Shown here: piece by piece, positions 6,418 to 14,685 of the stretch | Numbering within the stretch: position 1 is the stretch's first letter | Layout of the letters: each line of letters begins with the position of its first letter | NCBI GenBank assembly: GCA_049585815.1 | Contig: JBAVAR010000020.1 | Location: 1 to 19,254 of the forward strand | DNA length: 19,254 nucleotides | Source: DATLSM01 sp049585815 | Lineage (GTDB): Bacteria; Actinomycetota; Thermoleophilia; Solirubrobacterales; 70-9 | Reading direction: 5' to 3' | Program-made: the position numbers and the translations under genes | The notes under the pieces: generated by a model | Told to the model about the DNA's origin: nothing | Seen by the model: the letters and a program-made list of their open reading frames with translations, nothing else | Databases searched by the model: none

Positions 6418-7854
6418 ATGCCCCAGCGCCATCTGGACAGGCTCAGCTCCTTCGATACTTCCTTTCTCGCCAATGAGCGCGGCGGCGCTCACATGGCGAT
6501 CGGCGCTGTCTTCATCTGTGAGGGCTCGGCTCCCGAGCTGGACCCCTTTCTCGCCCATATCCGCTCCCGCCTTCACCTGGCGCCGCGCCTGCGACAGCGC
6601 CTTGCCTTCCCACCGCTAGGGCTCGGCCGTCCACTTTGGGTCGACGATCCCGAATTCGAGATCACCGACCATGTGCGCCGGGAGAAGCTGCCGGCCCCCG
6701 GCACCGAGGCCCAGTTCCGCCAACTGATCGCGGAGGTCTTCTCGCCGGCGCTCGATCGCTCCCGTCCGCTCTGGGAACTGCGTCTGGTCGAGGGACTGGA
6801 GGACGAACGCTTCGGTGTCATCTACAAGACCCACCACGCGATGGCCGACGGCATCTCCGCGGTCGACATCGGCGTTCTGCTTTTCGAGGCCGAGCCGACA
6901 ACCGTCACCATCTCCCAGGCGGAGCCGTGGCATCCCCATCCGCAGCCCAGTTCCGGCGCCTTGCTGAGAGAGGCTGCCCGAGGGATCGGGCGGACCGCTC
7001 GCCGCTTTGCCCGCTGGTGTGAGAGAGCGCTGCACAGCCCCGGCCGGATGGCACGCCGCGCCTCAAACCGCATCGCTGGTCTTTGGGAGGTGAGCTGGGC
7101 GCTCACCAAGCCCGCCCCAAGGGTCCCGTTCAACACAACGACCGGGACGCAGCGCCTCTTCACCTGGACGAGCTTTCCGCTTGAGGATTTCAAAGCGATC
7201 AAGAACGCCTGCGAAACGACGATCAATGACGTCACCCTGGCGGTTGGTGCGGGCGGGCTGAGGCGCTGGCTCGAGAGTCGCGGCGTCTCCACCAAGGGGC
7301 TTGAACTCCAGGCTCTCGTCCCGGTCTCGGTACGTGCCGAGGATGAGCACAGCGAGCTGGGCAACAGGCTGACCGCGATGCGCGGCCCGCTGCCGGTCGG
7401 CGTTGCTAACCCACGCCAGCGGTTGGAGCTGATCAGTGCCGCGATGCGCCGGCTCAAGGCCTCCAAGCAGCCCTATGGCGCAGAGGCGCTCTGGGCAATC
7501 AACGACTTCTACGCTGACTTTGGCCCTCCGCTGCTGCTCGGCCAGACCGCGAAGCTCAACTTCTCAACCCGGATCTTCAACTTGCTTCTCACCAACTTCC
7601 CCGGTCCTCAGATCCCCTTTTATGTGATGGGGCAGGAGCTGCTGGAAATCTCTCCGGTCGGCTTCCTGGCAGAAGATCACGCCCTGTCGATCGCGATCTT
7701 CTCCTACCATGGCCGCATCAACTTCGGCCTTCTCGCCGACCCTGACGCAGTCGGCGACATCGAGATCCTGCAGGCAGGGCTGGTCGAGTCCTTCGGCGAG
7801 TTACTTGAGGCCACCGCGGCGCCGAAGGCCGCAGCCGCCGGGGAGGGGCGCTAG
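6418..7854 (+). CDS. Wax ester synthase / diacylglycerol acyltransferase (WS/DGAT family)
   Basis: The 478-residue product has the usual length of bacterial WS/DGAT enzymes, which transfer acyl groups from acyl-CoA to fatty alcohols (wax ester) or diacylglycerol (triacylglycerol) at the inner membrane or lipid-droplet surface. The N-terminus has the family opening (LDRLSSFDTSFLANE). The catalytic HHxxxDG is present as HHAMADG, residues 139-145, preceded by SRPLWE. The second conserved ND pair is N270-D271 in TINDVTLA. The C-terminal half carries the expected TNFPGP and GRINFGLLADPDAV segments. The start ATG 6418 follows a weak AAGGG and an inverted repeat. The MMPL gene begins 39 bp downstream, implying one transcript, and the converging fatty acyl-CoA reductase could supply alcohol, which favours wax ester. 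Substrate choice cannot be read from sequence. Confidence 0.93.
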   Translation: MPQRHLDRLSSFDTSFLANERGGAHMAIGAVFICEGSAPELDPFLAHIRSRLHLAPRLRQRLAFPPLGLGRPLWVDDPEFEITDHVRREKLPAPGTEAQFRQLIAEVFSPALDRSRPLWELRLVEGLEDERFGVIYKTHHAMADGISAVDIGVLLFEAEPTTVTISQAEPWHPHPQPSSGALLREAARGIGRTARRFARWCERALHSPGRMARRASNRIAGLWEVSWALTKPAPRVPFNTTTGTQRLFTWTSFPLEDFKAIKNACETTINDVTLAVGAGGLRRWLESRGVSTKGLELQALVPVSVRAEDEHSELGNRLTAMRGPLPVGVANPRQRLELISAAMRRLKASKQPYGAEALWAINDFYADFGPPLLLGQTAKLNFSTRIFNLLLTNFPGPQIPFYVMGQELLEISPVGFLAEDHALSIAIFSYHGRINFGLLADPDAVGDIEILQAGLVESFGELLEATAAPKAAAAGEGR

Positions 7855-7893
7855 TGGAACCCGAGCAGGCGCACCGGCTTTTGTCCGCGGTCG

Positions 7894-10800
7894 GTGAGGG
7901 CTGCCTTGGTTAGCTCCAAGCGCCTTCCGCTGGCGCTGCGTCATCCCCGCATCGTCCTCGCCGTCGCATTTGTGATCTGCGCGGTGCTTGGCGTGCTCGG
8001 GGCACATGTCGAGGATCACCTCAATCCGACCTCGCTCAACGTCCCCGGCACCGAGTCCTCCCGTGCGGACACGATGCTCCAGCATTACTTCGGCAATTCC
8101 GCGCCATTCGCGATCCTGCTCCGCGGACCAGCCCCAGAAATTGAACGCCAGGGCCCGGAACTTGTCCGCGCGCTGCACCGCGATCCAGCGGTAACGACGA
8201 TCTCACCATGGGACAAAGGAAGCGTCGCGCGCCTGCATCCGACGCCCCGCAAGGCACTGATCCTGGTCGATTTCCACGTCGGCGTTAACGAAGCAGTCCG
8301 CACCACGGTGCCCAACCTCAACAAGCTGCTGAAGACTCAGGTCCGCCCGCCGGTCCAGGCCTTCCAGACGGGCTTTGCCACCCTCTCGAAAGCGATCCAG
8401 GACGAATCGATCACCTCCTCGGAGGACGGCGAGTTGATCGCCCTGCCGATCCTGATCTTGGTCTTGCTGCTGGTCTTCCGCTCGCCGGTGGCGGCGCTGA
8501 TTCCGCTCAGCTTCGGGGCGTTGACGGTGATCACATCGCGCGGGGTGCTGACGCTTGCCTCCTCGTCGTTATCGATCGACGGCTTCGCGCTGACTGTGAG
8601 CACGATGATGGGGCTCGCCCTGGGGGTGGACTACGCCCTTTTGATGGTCTCCCGCTTCCGCGAGGAGTTAGCCGCGGGCAAGGACCCGATCGAGGCCGCC
8701 TGGATGACCCGTCGAACCGCCGGCCGCACGACGATGTTCGCCGGCGGAACCCTGTTCGTCTCGATGCTTGTCTCGGTATTCATCCTGCCCGGCACCCTGC
8801 TCATCTCCCTTGCCGGCACGGTGATCATCGTCGTGATCCTTAGTGTCAGCGTCGCCACCCTCGTGGCGCCGGCGCTGCTGGCCCTGATCGGCAACAACAT
8901 CGATCGCTGGCGGATCGGCCCGCGCCCGACCGGGCGCTCGCGGCTGATGGAGTACGTCGGGGCGGCCCTGCGCCGCCCGGTCGCCGCGGCGATCCTGATC
9001 GGGGGCGTGGTCTTGGTCATCGCGACCCCCGCGCTCGGCCTGAAGACCGGGCCGCCAAGCACGCAGCAACTGCCTACCGACAACACTCCGCGCAAGGAAG
9101 CTGAACTGATCGGCCGCGCGATAGGCCCGGGCTGGGAAGCACCGTTCATCATCGTCGCCTCCACACCGGAAGGGACGATGACCGAACCCGGCCGCCTCGC
9201 GGCGCTGAGCCGCTGGGAGCGCCGAATCGCCCGCGACCCGGGGGTGCAGGATGTGATCGGCCCGGCCCAAGTCGCCCATCAGGTCGAGCCGCTTCGCCAC
9301 CAGGGTCAGCAGCTGATCGACGACAAGCCCAACGGACCGGTGAAACGCTTCAGTCGACTCGGCCATGGGCTCGCCAAGGCCGAAGGTGGCGTCAAGCAGA
9401 TCCGCTCCGGCTTCTTGCGCGCAGCCAGCGGGGCCGGTCTGCTCGGCGAAGGCTCCGGCAACGCCCAGACCGGGGCGCTGGCGATCGCCTCCGGCCTCTC
9501 CAGCGCGCTTTCGGGAGGAGAGCATGCGGTAGAAGCGATCGGCAAGATCGACGAAGGCTCCAAGGAACTGGAAGCCGGCCAGAAGGAAGCAGAGGTCGGC
9601 ACCGGGCGGGTCAATGAAAAGAGCGGTCTGCTGCACGAGGAACTCGCCGCCAGGGAGGCTGCGGCGCAGCATCTCAGTGCCCGCATGAAGGAAGCCGCCG
9701 CCTCCGATCCGAGCCTGCAGCCAGCCGCCGCTGAAGCCGAACAGCTCGCCGCCGAACTCGCCACCGCGAGGGATGAAGCCAACGAACTTCACGGCGAAAC
9801 CGGAAACCTGAGCGCCGGCCAATCAAAGCTTCTGGGCGGCAGCGAACGCCTGCACAGTGGCACTGAGCAGCTGCACTCCAAGGCCGGCAGCCTCCCCGCC
9901 GGATTGGAAGAATTGCGCGGCGGGGCGGATCACCTCGCCGAAGGTCTCGGTGCGCTTCACGGAGGAGCCAACACCCTGCAGCAGAAGCTGGCCACCGGTT
10001 ATCAGCGCTCTCGCCCGGTGCAGAGTGGCCTGCACAAGGCCACGGTCAAGGTGTCGGCCGGCTCGGGCCAGCTGAACCGCGACGTCGCTCATCTGCGTCG
10101 CCAATCACCCGGCATTTTCAACTCGGGTTTCTTTGTTCTGTCGGCGGTCGAAGGGGCACCGGCGAAGGAACGAAAGCGCGCCGCCACCACGATCTCCCTT
10201 CACCACGGCGGTCAGGCTGCGGCGCTGACCGTGATCCCCCGCTACACCTTCAACACACCAGGCTCGATCGCTCTCTACTACCGCCTGCAGCACGAGGCCG
10301 CCGGCATGGGGCGCGCGCTTCACGCCGAAACCGGAGTGGCTGGCGGCGCCGCTCAGCTGACCGACTACAACAACATCACCCGCTCGCGTATCCCGCTGGT
10401 GGTGATCGCGATCACGATCGTCACCTTCCTGGTCATGGTGCTGGTCCTGCGGGCGCTGCCGCTGGCGGCACTTGCGGTTGGGCTCAACCTGTTAACGGTT
10501 GCCGTCGCCTTCGGAGTTCTGACGCTCCTGTTCAACGTGCCGGCGGGTTACCCGCTCGGCGGACACACCTACGTCGACGCGGTCGGGGCGGTGTGCGTTT
10601 TTGGTGTGGTCTTTGGGCTCTCGATCGACTATGCCGTCTTCCTCCTGATGCGGATGCGCGAGAGCTATGACAAAGACGGCGACAACGCGAAAGCGATCTC
10701 GGCCGGACTGGACAAAACCGCGCGGGTGATCACCGGCGCGGCGGCGATCATGATGGCCGTCTTCGTCGTATTCGCGGGGGCGCCGATCGCCACCGTCAGC

Positions 10801-10965
10801 CAACTCGGTGTCGGTCTGGCGGTGGCCGTCCTGCTCGATGCGACCGTCGTGCGCATCGTGCTGTTGCCGGCATTGATGCTGATCATCGGCGACCGGATCT
10901 GGTGGCTTCCGGAGCGCCTGGCGCGGGTCCTTCCCGAACTCGACCTGCACGGCGCTGCATCCTGA
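7894..10965 (+). CDS. MMPL/RND-family lipid exporter with long coiled-coil periplasmic loop
   Basis: The product has 1023 residues from GTG 7894; TTG 7906 with an AGGG just upstream is an alternative start. The architecture is two MMPL halves. TM1 is near residues 13-35; then come a first extracytoplasmic domain and a TM cluster with GLALGVDYALL (D246-Y247). A second extracytoplasmic region runs from about 400 to 825, and a second TM cluster contains FGLSIDYAVFLL (D912-Y913). These paired Asp-Tyr motifs form the proton relay in MmpL3-type pumps. Residues about 470-740 are rich in Ala, Glu, Gly and Leu, with GG.E.L.AG-type heptads like those in YhgE/Pip proteins, making this loop unusually long. 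MMPL proteins of mycobacteria export trehalose mycolates and wax esters. Its place directly after the acyltransferase suggests lipid or wax export, by inference. Confidence 0.92.
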   Translation: MRAALVSSKRLPLALRHPRIVLAVAFVICAVLGVLGAHVEDHLNPTSLNVPGTESSRADTMLQHYFGNSAPFAILLRGPAPEIERQGPELVRALHRDPAVTTISPWDKGSVARLHPTPRKALILVDFHVGVNEAVRTTVPNLNKLLKTQVRPPVQAFQTGFATLSKAIQDESITSSEDGELIALPILILVLLLVFRSPVAALIPLSFGALTVITSRGVLTLASSSLSIDGFALTVSTMMGLALGVDYALLMVSRFREELAAGKDPIEAAWMTRRTAGRTTMFAGGTLFVSMLVSVFILPGTLLISLAGTVIIVVILSVSVATLVAPALLALIGNNIDRWRIGPRPTGRSRLMEYVGAALRRPVAAAILIGGVVLVIATPALGLKTGPPSTQQLPTDNTPRKEAELIGRAIGPGWEAPFIIVASTPEGTMTEPGRLAALSRWERRIARDPGVQDVIGPAQVAHQVEPLRHQGQQLIDDKPNGPVKRFSRLGHGLAKAEGGVKQIRSGFLRAASGAGLLGEGSGNAQTGALAIASGLSSALSGGEHAVEAIGKIDEGSKELEAGQKEAEVGTGRVNEKSGLLHEELAAREAAAQHLSARMKEAAASDPSLQPAAAEAEQLAAELATARDEANELHGETGNLSAGQSKLLGGSERLHSGTEQLHSKAGSLPAGLEELRGGADHLAEGLGALHGGANTLQQKLATGYQRSRPVQSGLHKATVKVSAGSGQLNRDVAHLRRQSPGIFNSGFFVLSAVEGAPAKERKRAATTISLHHGGQAAALTVIPRYTFNTPGSIALYYRLQHEAAGMGRALHAETGVAGGAAQLTDYNNITRSRIPLVVIAITIVTFLVMVLVLRALPLAALAVGLNLLTVAVAFGVLTLLFNVPAGYPLGGHTYVDAVGAVCVFGVVFGLSIDYAVFLLMRMRESYDKDGDNAKAISAGLDKTARVITGAAAIMMAVFVVFAGAPIATVSQLGVGLAVAVLLDATVVRIVLLPALMLIIGDRIWWLPERLARVLPELDLHGAAS

Positions 10966-11007
10966 CCGGCTGAACCTGGACCTTCTGGAGCGAGGCGGCG
11001 TTCTCCG

Positions 11008-12549
11008 CTATCCCTGCTCCGCCATGCGATGGACCCGCGGCAGATGGATGCCCTGCAGGTACTCGGTCCAGTCGAATCCCGCAGCATCGAAGGGGAGCGC
11101 GGCACGGTCGCCGGGGGTGAGGGTCCGCGCTAGGGTGTCGGCGTTGTGGTTGTCGAAGGTGCAGTTCAGCTCCGTGTAGGGGCCGTAAATCTTCACCATG
11201 CGTGTCACCCGGGCCGCCAACGCCCGGTTGCGCCGCAGTGCCTTCTCGGTACTGACCGGCAATGGGGAGAAGGCCACCGCGTCGGCGGCGATGCCGAGCA
11301 GACGTTCCCGGCGGATCGTGTGCCGCAGCGCGCTGCGCCGGTCAACGAACTTGAGATCGCCGATCTTGATTGCAGTGCCGTCGCGCGTGTGAAGCGGCTC
11401 GGGACCGAAATGGGCCCTAGCGTGCTCGGCGAGCTCGCCCAGCGTTAGGGGGTTTTCGGCGGTGCTGGTGATCGCAACCGTGCGCAGCGCCTCGCTTGGC
11501 GGGTAGGCCGCCGCCGCCACGCAGGCGTTGGCAACGAGGTCGACCGGCACGATGTCGATGCGGTTCTGCGCCTTGCCCGGCAGATGCGTCAGCCCCCTTG
11601 CCGCGTAGGCCAGGATGAGGGGGTCGGCGACCTTTAGACCCTCAAGCCAACCTGGGTGCGGAGTCCGCAGCGCTGACTCGATGATCGAAGGCCGCACGAT
11701 CGTGGTTCGCGGTGAGCGCTCGGCCAGCAGGCGCTCGGCCGCAGCCTTGGTCAGCGCATAGGTGTCCGGCCAGCCCGCAGCGATCGCATAGCGCCGCCCT
11801 TCCCTTGCCAAACGCTGGTGCACCCAGCGCTGCCGCAGCTCCTCGGCCCTTGCGAGGGCATCATTTGCTCGGTGGTGCGCCACATCGCGCTCAGCCGCTC
11901 GGCGCAGCTCCTTCTCCTGCTTTGCATGGCGCGACTCCTGCTCCGCCTGTTCGCGCCACTCGCCTGATACCGTCAGCATCTGGTCCGGGTCAAGGCTCGC
12001 CAGGCCGCCGTGGCGGACATCGTCCTCGCGCACCGTTGCCTGGTGGCAATCTCCAGCGTAGGCGGTCGACACATGGATGAAGTGCGGGGTCGACCCGGCA
12101 GCGCTGAGGCCGTCAAAGAGCCGAGCGGGGCCGAGGACGTTGACGCCCACCGCGTCGTCCAGCGCCTCCTCGAAGGAAACCGAGGCGGCGCAGTGGATGA
12201 CGATGTCAATCCCGCCCAGGCCATCGCCTGCCCGCTCGGCGAGGTCATCGGCCTCGAGGTCACCGGCGACGCCGCGCAGCCGTCCGCTATCAATCTTCTC
12301 GCGAATCGAAGCTTTCGCAACGCTGGAGAACGCCTCGTTCTCCAGCACCTCCCTCGTGAGGCGACGCTGTGCAGCGCCGCCATCCTCTGCACGCAGAAGC
12401 ACGGTCAACTGCTTGAGATCTTCCCCATGCTCAAGCAGCGCTGCCAAGACAGCCTTGCCGAGAAAGCCAGAGCCGCCGGTAAGCAGAACGCTCGCCCCCG
12501 CCAGCCTCTCCTTCACTCCGCCTGTTTTCAAACCCGGCTCCCCGGCCAC
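11008..12549 (-). CDS. Fatty acyl-CoA reductase-like SDR protein (male-sterility / NAD-binding 4 type)
   Basis: The product has 513 residues. Near the N-terminus is the extended-SDR nucleotide motif TGGSGFLG (24-31), followed by LLRAED, a GDLE segment, VIHCAASVSF (117-126), HVSTAYAG (159-166) and the catalytic YxxxK as Y264-K268 (YALTK). RPSIIES and NRIDIVPVDLVANA are hallmarks of fatty acyl-CoA reductases, which make fatty aldehyde or alcohol from acyl-CoA with NADPH. Residues about 197-250 form a charged helical insertion as in bacterial long-chain reductases. The C-terminal helical part ends with FDWTEYLQGIHLPRVHR. The gene converges on the MMPL gene with 42 bp between stops. The start could be GTG 12549 (perhaps leaderless), TTG 12531 with GGGGAG upstream, or GTG 12516. 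Aldehyde-only or alcohol product is undetermined. Confidence 0.88.
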   Translation of the reverse strand: MAGEPGLKTGGVKERLAGASVLLTGGSGFLGKAVLAALLEHGEDLKQLTVLLRAEDGGAAQRRLTREVLENEAFSSVAKASIREKIDSGRLRGVAGDLEADDLAERAGDGLGGIDIVIHCAASVSFEEALDDAVGVNVLGPARLFDGLSAAGSTPHFIHVSTAYAGDCHQATVREDDVRHGGLASLDPDQMLTVSGEWREQAEQESRHAKQEKELRRAAERDVAHHRANDALARAEELRQRWVHQRLAREGRRYAIAAGWPDTYALTKAAAERLLAERSPRTTIVRPSIIESALRTPHPGWLEGLKVADPLILAYAARGLTHLPGKAQNRIDIVPVDLVANACVAAAAYPPSEALRTVAITSTAENPLTLGELAEHARAHFGPEPLHTRDGTAIKIGDLKFVDRRSALRHTIRRERLLGIAADAVAFSPLPVSTEKALRRNRALAARVTRMVKIYGPYTELNCTFDNHNADTLARTLTPGDRAALPFDAAGFDWTEYLQGIHLPRVHRMAEQG

Positions 12550-12876
12550 CGGGCAAGTCTATTCCCGCACGAATCCTGGCTGTCCGCTCTACCATCCGCA
12601 TGGCGTGGGGGTGGTGGCAGGAAGCTGCAGCAGGTCATAGCTCGCCAAACTATGGCCCGCGCATGTGCCGGCACCGCCCGAGGCGCCGGTGAGGGTTTTG
12701 GTGGATCTGCCAAGGGGAAGCGGAAATCGCCTCTTGCTTGGCGCAAATGGCCAACCCCAGATTTTGCCATATCCATGGGCCCTGGACAGGCTCAAAGCTC
12801 GGCGCAGGAAGGCACTGGCTCGCGTTCTGTCCCCGGGTGCGCCGGGCAGAAGCGCGGGCCGTGGGGCTGAGATGAT
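12550..12876. other. Divergent intergenic region between reductase and PPK2
   Basis: These 327 bp separate two divergently transcribed genes and should carry both promoters. Long open frames run through the area on both strands, but as antisense extensions of the neighbours. The only one with any case of its own is the 71-codon frame at 12665-12880, listed separately. No strong inverted repeat was noticed. Confidence 0.4.
12556..12585 (-). promoter_or_regulatory. Candidate promoter of the reductase gene
   Basis: Read on the - strand, GGACAG (12585-12580) and TAGACT (12561-12556) are 18 bp apart, and the -10 hexamer ends 6 bp before GTG 12549. That spacing would start transcription at the GTG itself, giving a leaderless message. 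The -35 match is weak, so this is tentative. Confidence 0.25.
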
Positions 12877-12880
12877 GTGA
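12665..12880 (+). CDS. Possible small protein coupled to PPK2 (doubtful)
   Basis: This GTG-started frame encodes 71 residues. Its TGA (12878-12880) overlaps the PPK2 start GTG 12877 by 4 bp (GTGA), a layout typical of translational coupling. The product is basic (an RLKARRRKALARVL helix) with an N-terminal VRVLVDLPRGSGNRLLLG segment. By my count about 47 of 71 codons end in G or C, lower than most genes here but similar in feel to PPK2. No ribosome binding site precedes GTG 12665 and I recognise no family. It could equally be chance open frame in GC-rich DNA. Confidence 0.25.
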   Translation: MPAPPEAPVRVLVDLPRGSGNRLLLGANGQPQILPYPWALDRLKARRRKALARVLSPGAPGRSAGRGAEMM

Positions 12881-13653
12881 GCGTGGCGTCGGTTCGAGAT
12901 GCAGATTTGACCCTCAAGCTGAGCGCGCGTGAGAGTAAACAGAGGGTCCTCAAGGCTCAGCGCAGACTGCTCGCGCTGCGCTTGCAGCTTGGCGGATTTA
13001 TCGGGGGGAGCGAGCTGGGCCCACCCCTTTGCGTGCTTTTCGAGGGTTGGGATGCCTCTGGGAAGGGCGGCACCATAAGGCGGTTGGTCAGCCCCTTGGA
13101 TCCACGGCATGTTCGCGTTACCCAGTATGGCCCGCCGAGTGTGGATGAGCGTCGCCATCATTTCCTCCAGCGTTTCGCTGCCGTCCCGCCCGGCTGGGGG
13201 GGGATGGCGGTGCTCGACCGATCGTGGTACGGGCGAGTGTTGACAGAGCGCGTTGAGGGTTTCGCCACCGAAGCGGAGTGGCAACGCGCGTATCCCCAGA
13301 TCGTTCAGTGGGAGTCGGGTCTCGCGACCGAGGGGACTGTGCTCGTAAAGCTGTTCCTTCATATATCCGAGGACGAGCAACTTCGTCGTTTCCGCGCGCG
13401 TGAGCGCGACCCGCTCAAGCGCTGGAAGCTGACCGGTGAGGATTGGCGAAATCTCTCTCATCGCGCCGACTCCGAGCTGGCGGTTGAGGACATGCTCGCT
13501 GCGACTGATCACCCCGCATCGCCGTGGTGCGTGATCGCTGCCGAGTCCAAGAATTACGCACGACCAAAGGTCCTTGAGACGGTGATCTCAGCGATCGAAG
13601 ACGCGTTGCGCGCACTCGGTCGCAATCCGGTCGGCGACGATGCGTCACTTTAG
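12877..13653 (+). CDS. ppk2: Polyphosphate kinase 2 family protein (PPK2)
   Basis: The 258-residue product is a one-domain PPK2, cytoplasmic enzymes that transfer phosphate between polyphosphate and nucleotides. Walker A is GWDASGKGG (57-65), where most relatives have an Ala in place of this Ser. Walker B is at LDRSW (113-117), followed by YGRVLTERVEGF. The lid region is RERDPLKRWKLTGEDWRN (175-192). The C-terminal part (DMLAATDHPASPWCVIAAESKNYAR) is the usual nucleotide-side region. The WYGRVLxERVEGF form is like that of the polyphosphate:AMP phosphotransferase group, so ADP synthesis from AMP is possible, but subclass and direction are not proven. GTG 12877 lacks a strong ribosome binding site. 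The gene is divergent from the reductase and convergent with the small gene at 13781-13999. Confidence 0.92.
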   Translation: MSVASVRDADLTLKLSARESKQRVLKAQRRLLALRLQLGGFIGGSELGPPLCVLFEGWDASGKGGTIRRLVSPLDPRHVRVTQYGPPSVDERRHHFLQRFAAVPPGWGGMAVLDRSWYGRVLTERVEGFATEAEWQRAYPQIVQWESGLATEGTVLVKLFLHISEDEQLRRFRARERDPLKRWKLTGEDWRNLSHRADSELAVEDMLAATDHPASPWCVIAAESKNYARPKVLETVISAIEDALRALGRNPVGDDASL

Positions 13654-13780
13654 GAGAGCCGACGCCGCGGCGGATCCCCAGGATTCACAGCAGTCCGGGC
13701 TTCTGACCCCGGGAGAGCCGTCGATGTCCTCCTGGATACCGTCCAGAGCGTGGCGACCGCCAGCACGTGTATGGGTGAGA

Positions 13781-13999
13781 TCAGGTGAGCGTCTCGACCG
13801 TGGCACCGGTGGTGTCGAACTCCAGATAGTGCCATTCTGAGATCGCCCGATCGGCTGCCCTGTAGCGAAACCGCCCTGGCAGTAGCTCGGCTGCAAGCTC
13901 AGCAACGGCGTCGGCGGCGGCAGCCGGCGTCTCAGCATCGCCAACGCCGATCGGCTCCCAGCGGTCGGTCGCGACTTCGTTCTCGAGTAGCAGGAGCAT
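13781..13999 (-). CDS. Small conserved-looking protein of unknown function
   Basis: A 72-residue product starts at ATG 13999 (- strand); an AAGGG about 11 bp upstream is a weak ribosome binding site. Codon choice is what one expects here (ACC, GCC, GAC, CTC, GTC, GAG frequent), unlike competing frames. The sequence has an N-terminal strand (MLLLLENEVATDRWEPIG), an acidic Ala-rich helix (about 24-41), then a strand-rich end with RFRYRAADRAISEWHYLEF. The pattern suggests a compact alpha/beta domain. It has no signal peptide and no cysteines. I do not recognise the family. It stands alone between the convergent PPK2 gene and a gene-poor region. Confidence 0.6.
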   Translation of the reverse strand: MLLLLENEVATDRWEPIGVGDAETPAAAADAVAELAAELLPGRFRYRAADRAISEWHYLEFDTTGATVETLT

Positions 14000-14685
14000 G
14001 GTTTATTGCCCTTGTGGTCGATCCAGGCGCAATGCGCGATTACCCGGCTGCACCTTCCAAAAACCCGCAAGCGGCGCGCCGGTTGCGCTATCGCCCTCTG
14101 AGTGGGGCCGTCGTGTTCTGCCACGGGTCTTGGCAGCGCCGTCGGGAAAAGACCCGTCAGCCGCTGCGCTTCTCGGTAGGAATCGAAGGTGGGTTTCGAC
14201 CCTCGGGATCTCTGATGAGGCCTGCCAGGCGGACTGCAGCCCCCTTGGGAGGGCCAACGAACCTATCTCCGACCTTGCCTCATCCTCCCTTGGGGGGAGG
14301 AGGATCGGTCTGCCCAGATGCCGACCAAACGGCTTCAGACCATGATCAGCAGGGCATCTGAGGCCACCGCCGTCTGATCAGACGCGCTGAGAGGGCGCTG
14401 GCGGGGGAAAGTCGGCCGTAAAGGCTACCACTCTGGAGCGCCGCGGAGCCGAGCGATGGGGAGATCGCGTCTTGGCCGCCGAAGTAGCGGCGGTCGAGCG
14501 TCGTCGCTGTGCCAGATGCATGGCGGCGCGGAGGCGCGATTCCCACGGTTAAGTGGGGTTGACGGTCAGCGGGTGCGATCTCGTCTACCAGCCGCGATGA
14601 CCGGTCTCTTGTCTGGGCGCGTAACGGATCGAGCGCCAGATGGACTGAACCTTGAACGTCCTTTCAAACCCAAGGAGCTTATGAG
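14000..14685. other. Gene-poor region of 686 bp
   Basis: No frame here has convincing codon use. The open stretch from 13998 to 14345 on + is Cys- and Arg-rich with mixed third positions, and the - strand frame at 14003-14257 is no better. Visible structures are a hairpin with arms TCCTCCC (14283-14289) and GGGAGGA (14295-14301), a 14-bp palindrome (14371-14384), a wobble-containing stem pairing 14473-14480 with 14489-14496, and a CCCAC/GTGGG pair (14542-14557). An AAGGAG (14672-14677) at the end serves the gene at 14686. It may hold a small RNA or an extended regulatory region, or decayed coding DNA. Confidence 0.5.
14371..14384. promoter_or_regulatory. 14-bp perfect palindrome, candidate operator
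   Basis: CGTCTGATCAGACG reads identically on both strands. It sits in the gene-poor stretch, about 300 bp before the exported propeller gene. A dimeric repressor site is the simplest reading, but no cognate regulator is adjacent. Confidence 0.35.

Noticed and set aside
8668..9822. 384-codon open frame antisense to the MMPL gene
   Set aside because: It is a shadow of the coiled-coil loop's codon bias; the + strand protein is unmistakable.
12010..12870. 286-codon + strand frame across the reductase gene
   Set aside because: Antisense to the reductase motifs TGGSGFLG and VIHCAAS and without family character.
12589..13512. 307-codon - strand frame across PPK2
   Set aside because: Antisense to conserved PPK2 motifs; composition is typical of a GC-rich shadow frame.
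13998..14345. 115-codon + strand frame in the gene-poor region
   Set aside because: Cys- and Arg-rich with mixed third codon positions and no ribosome binding site.
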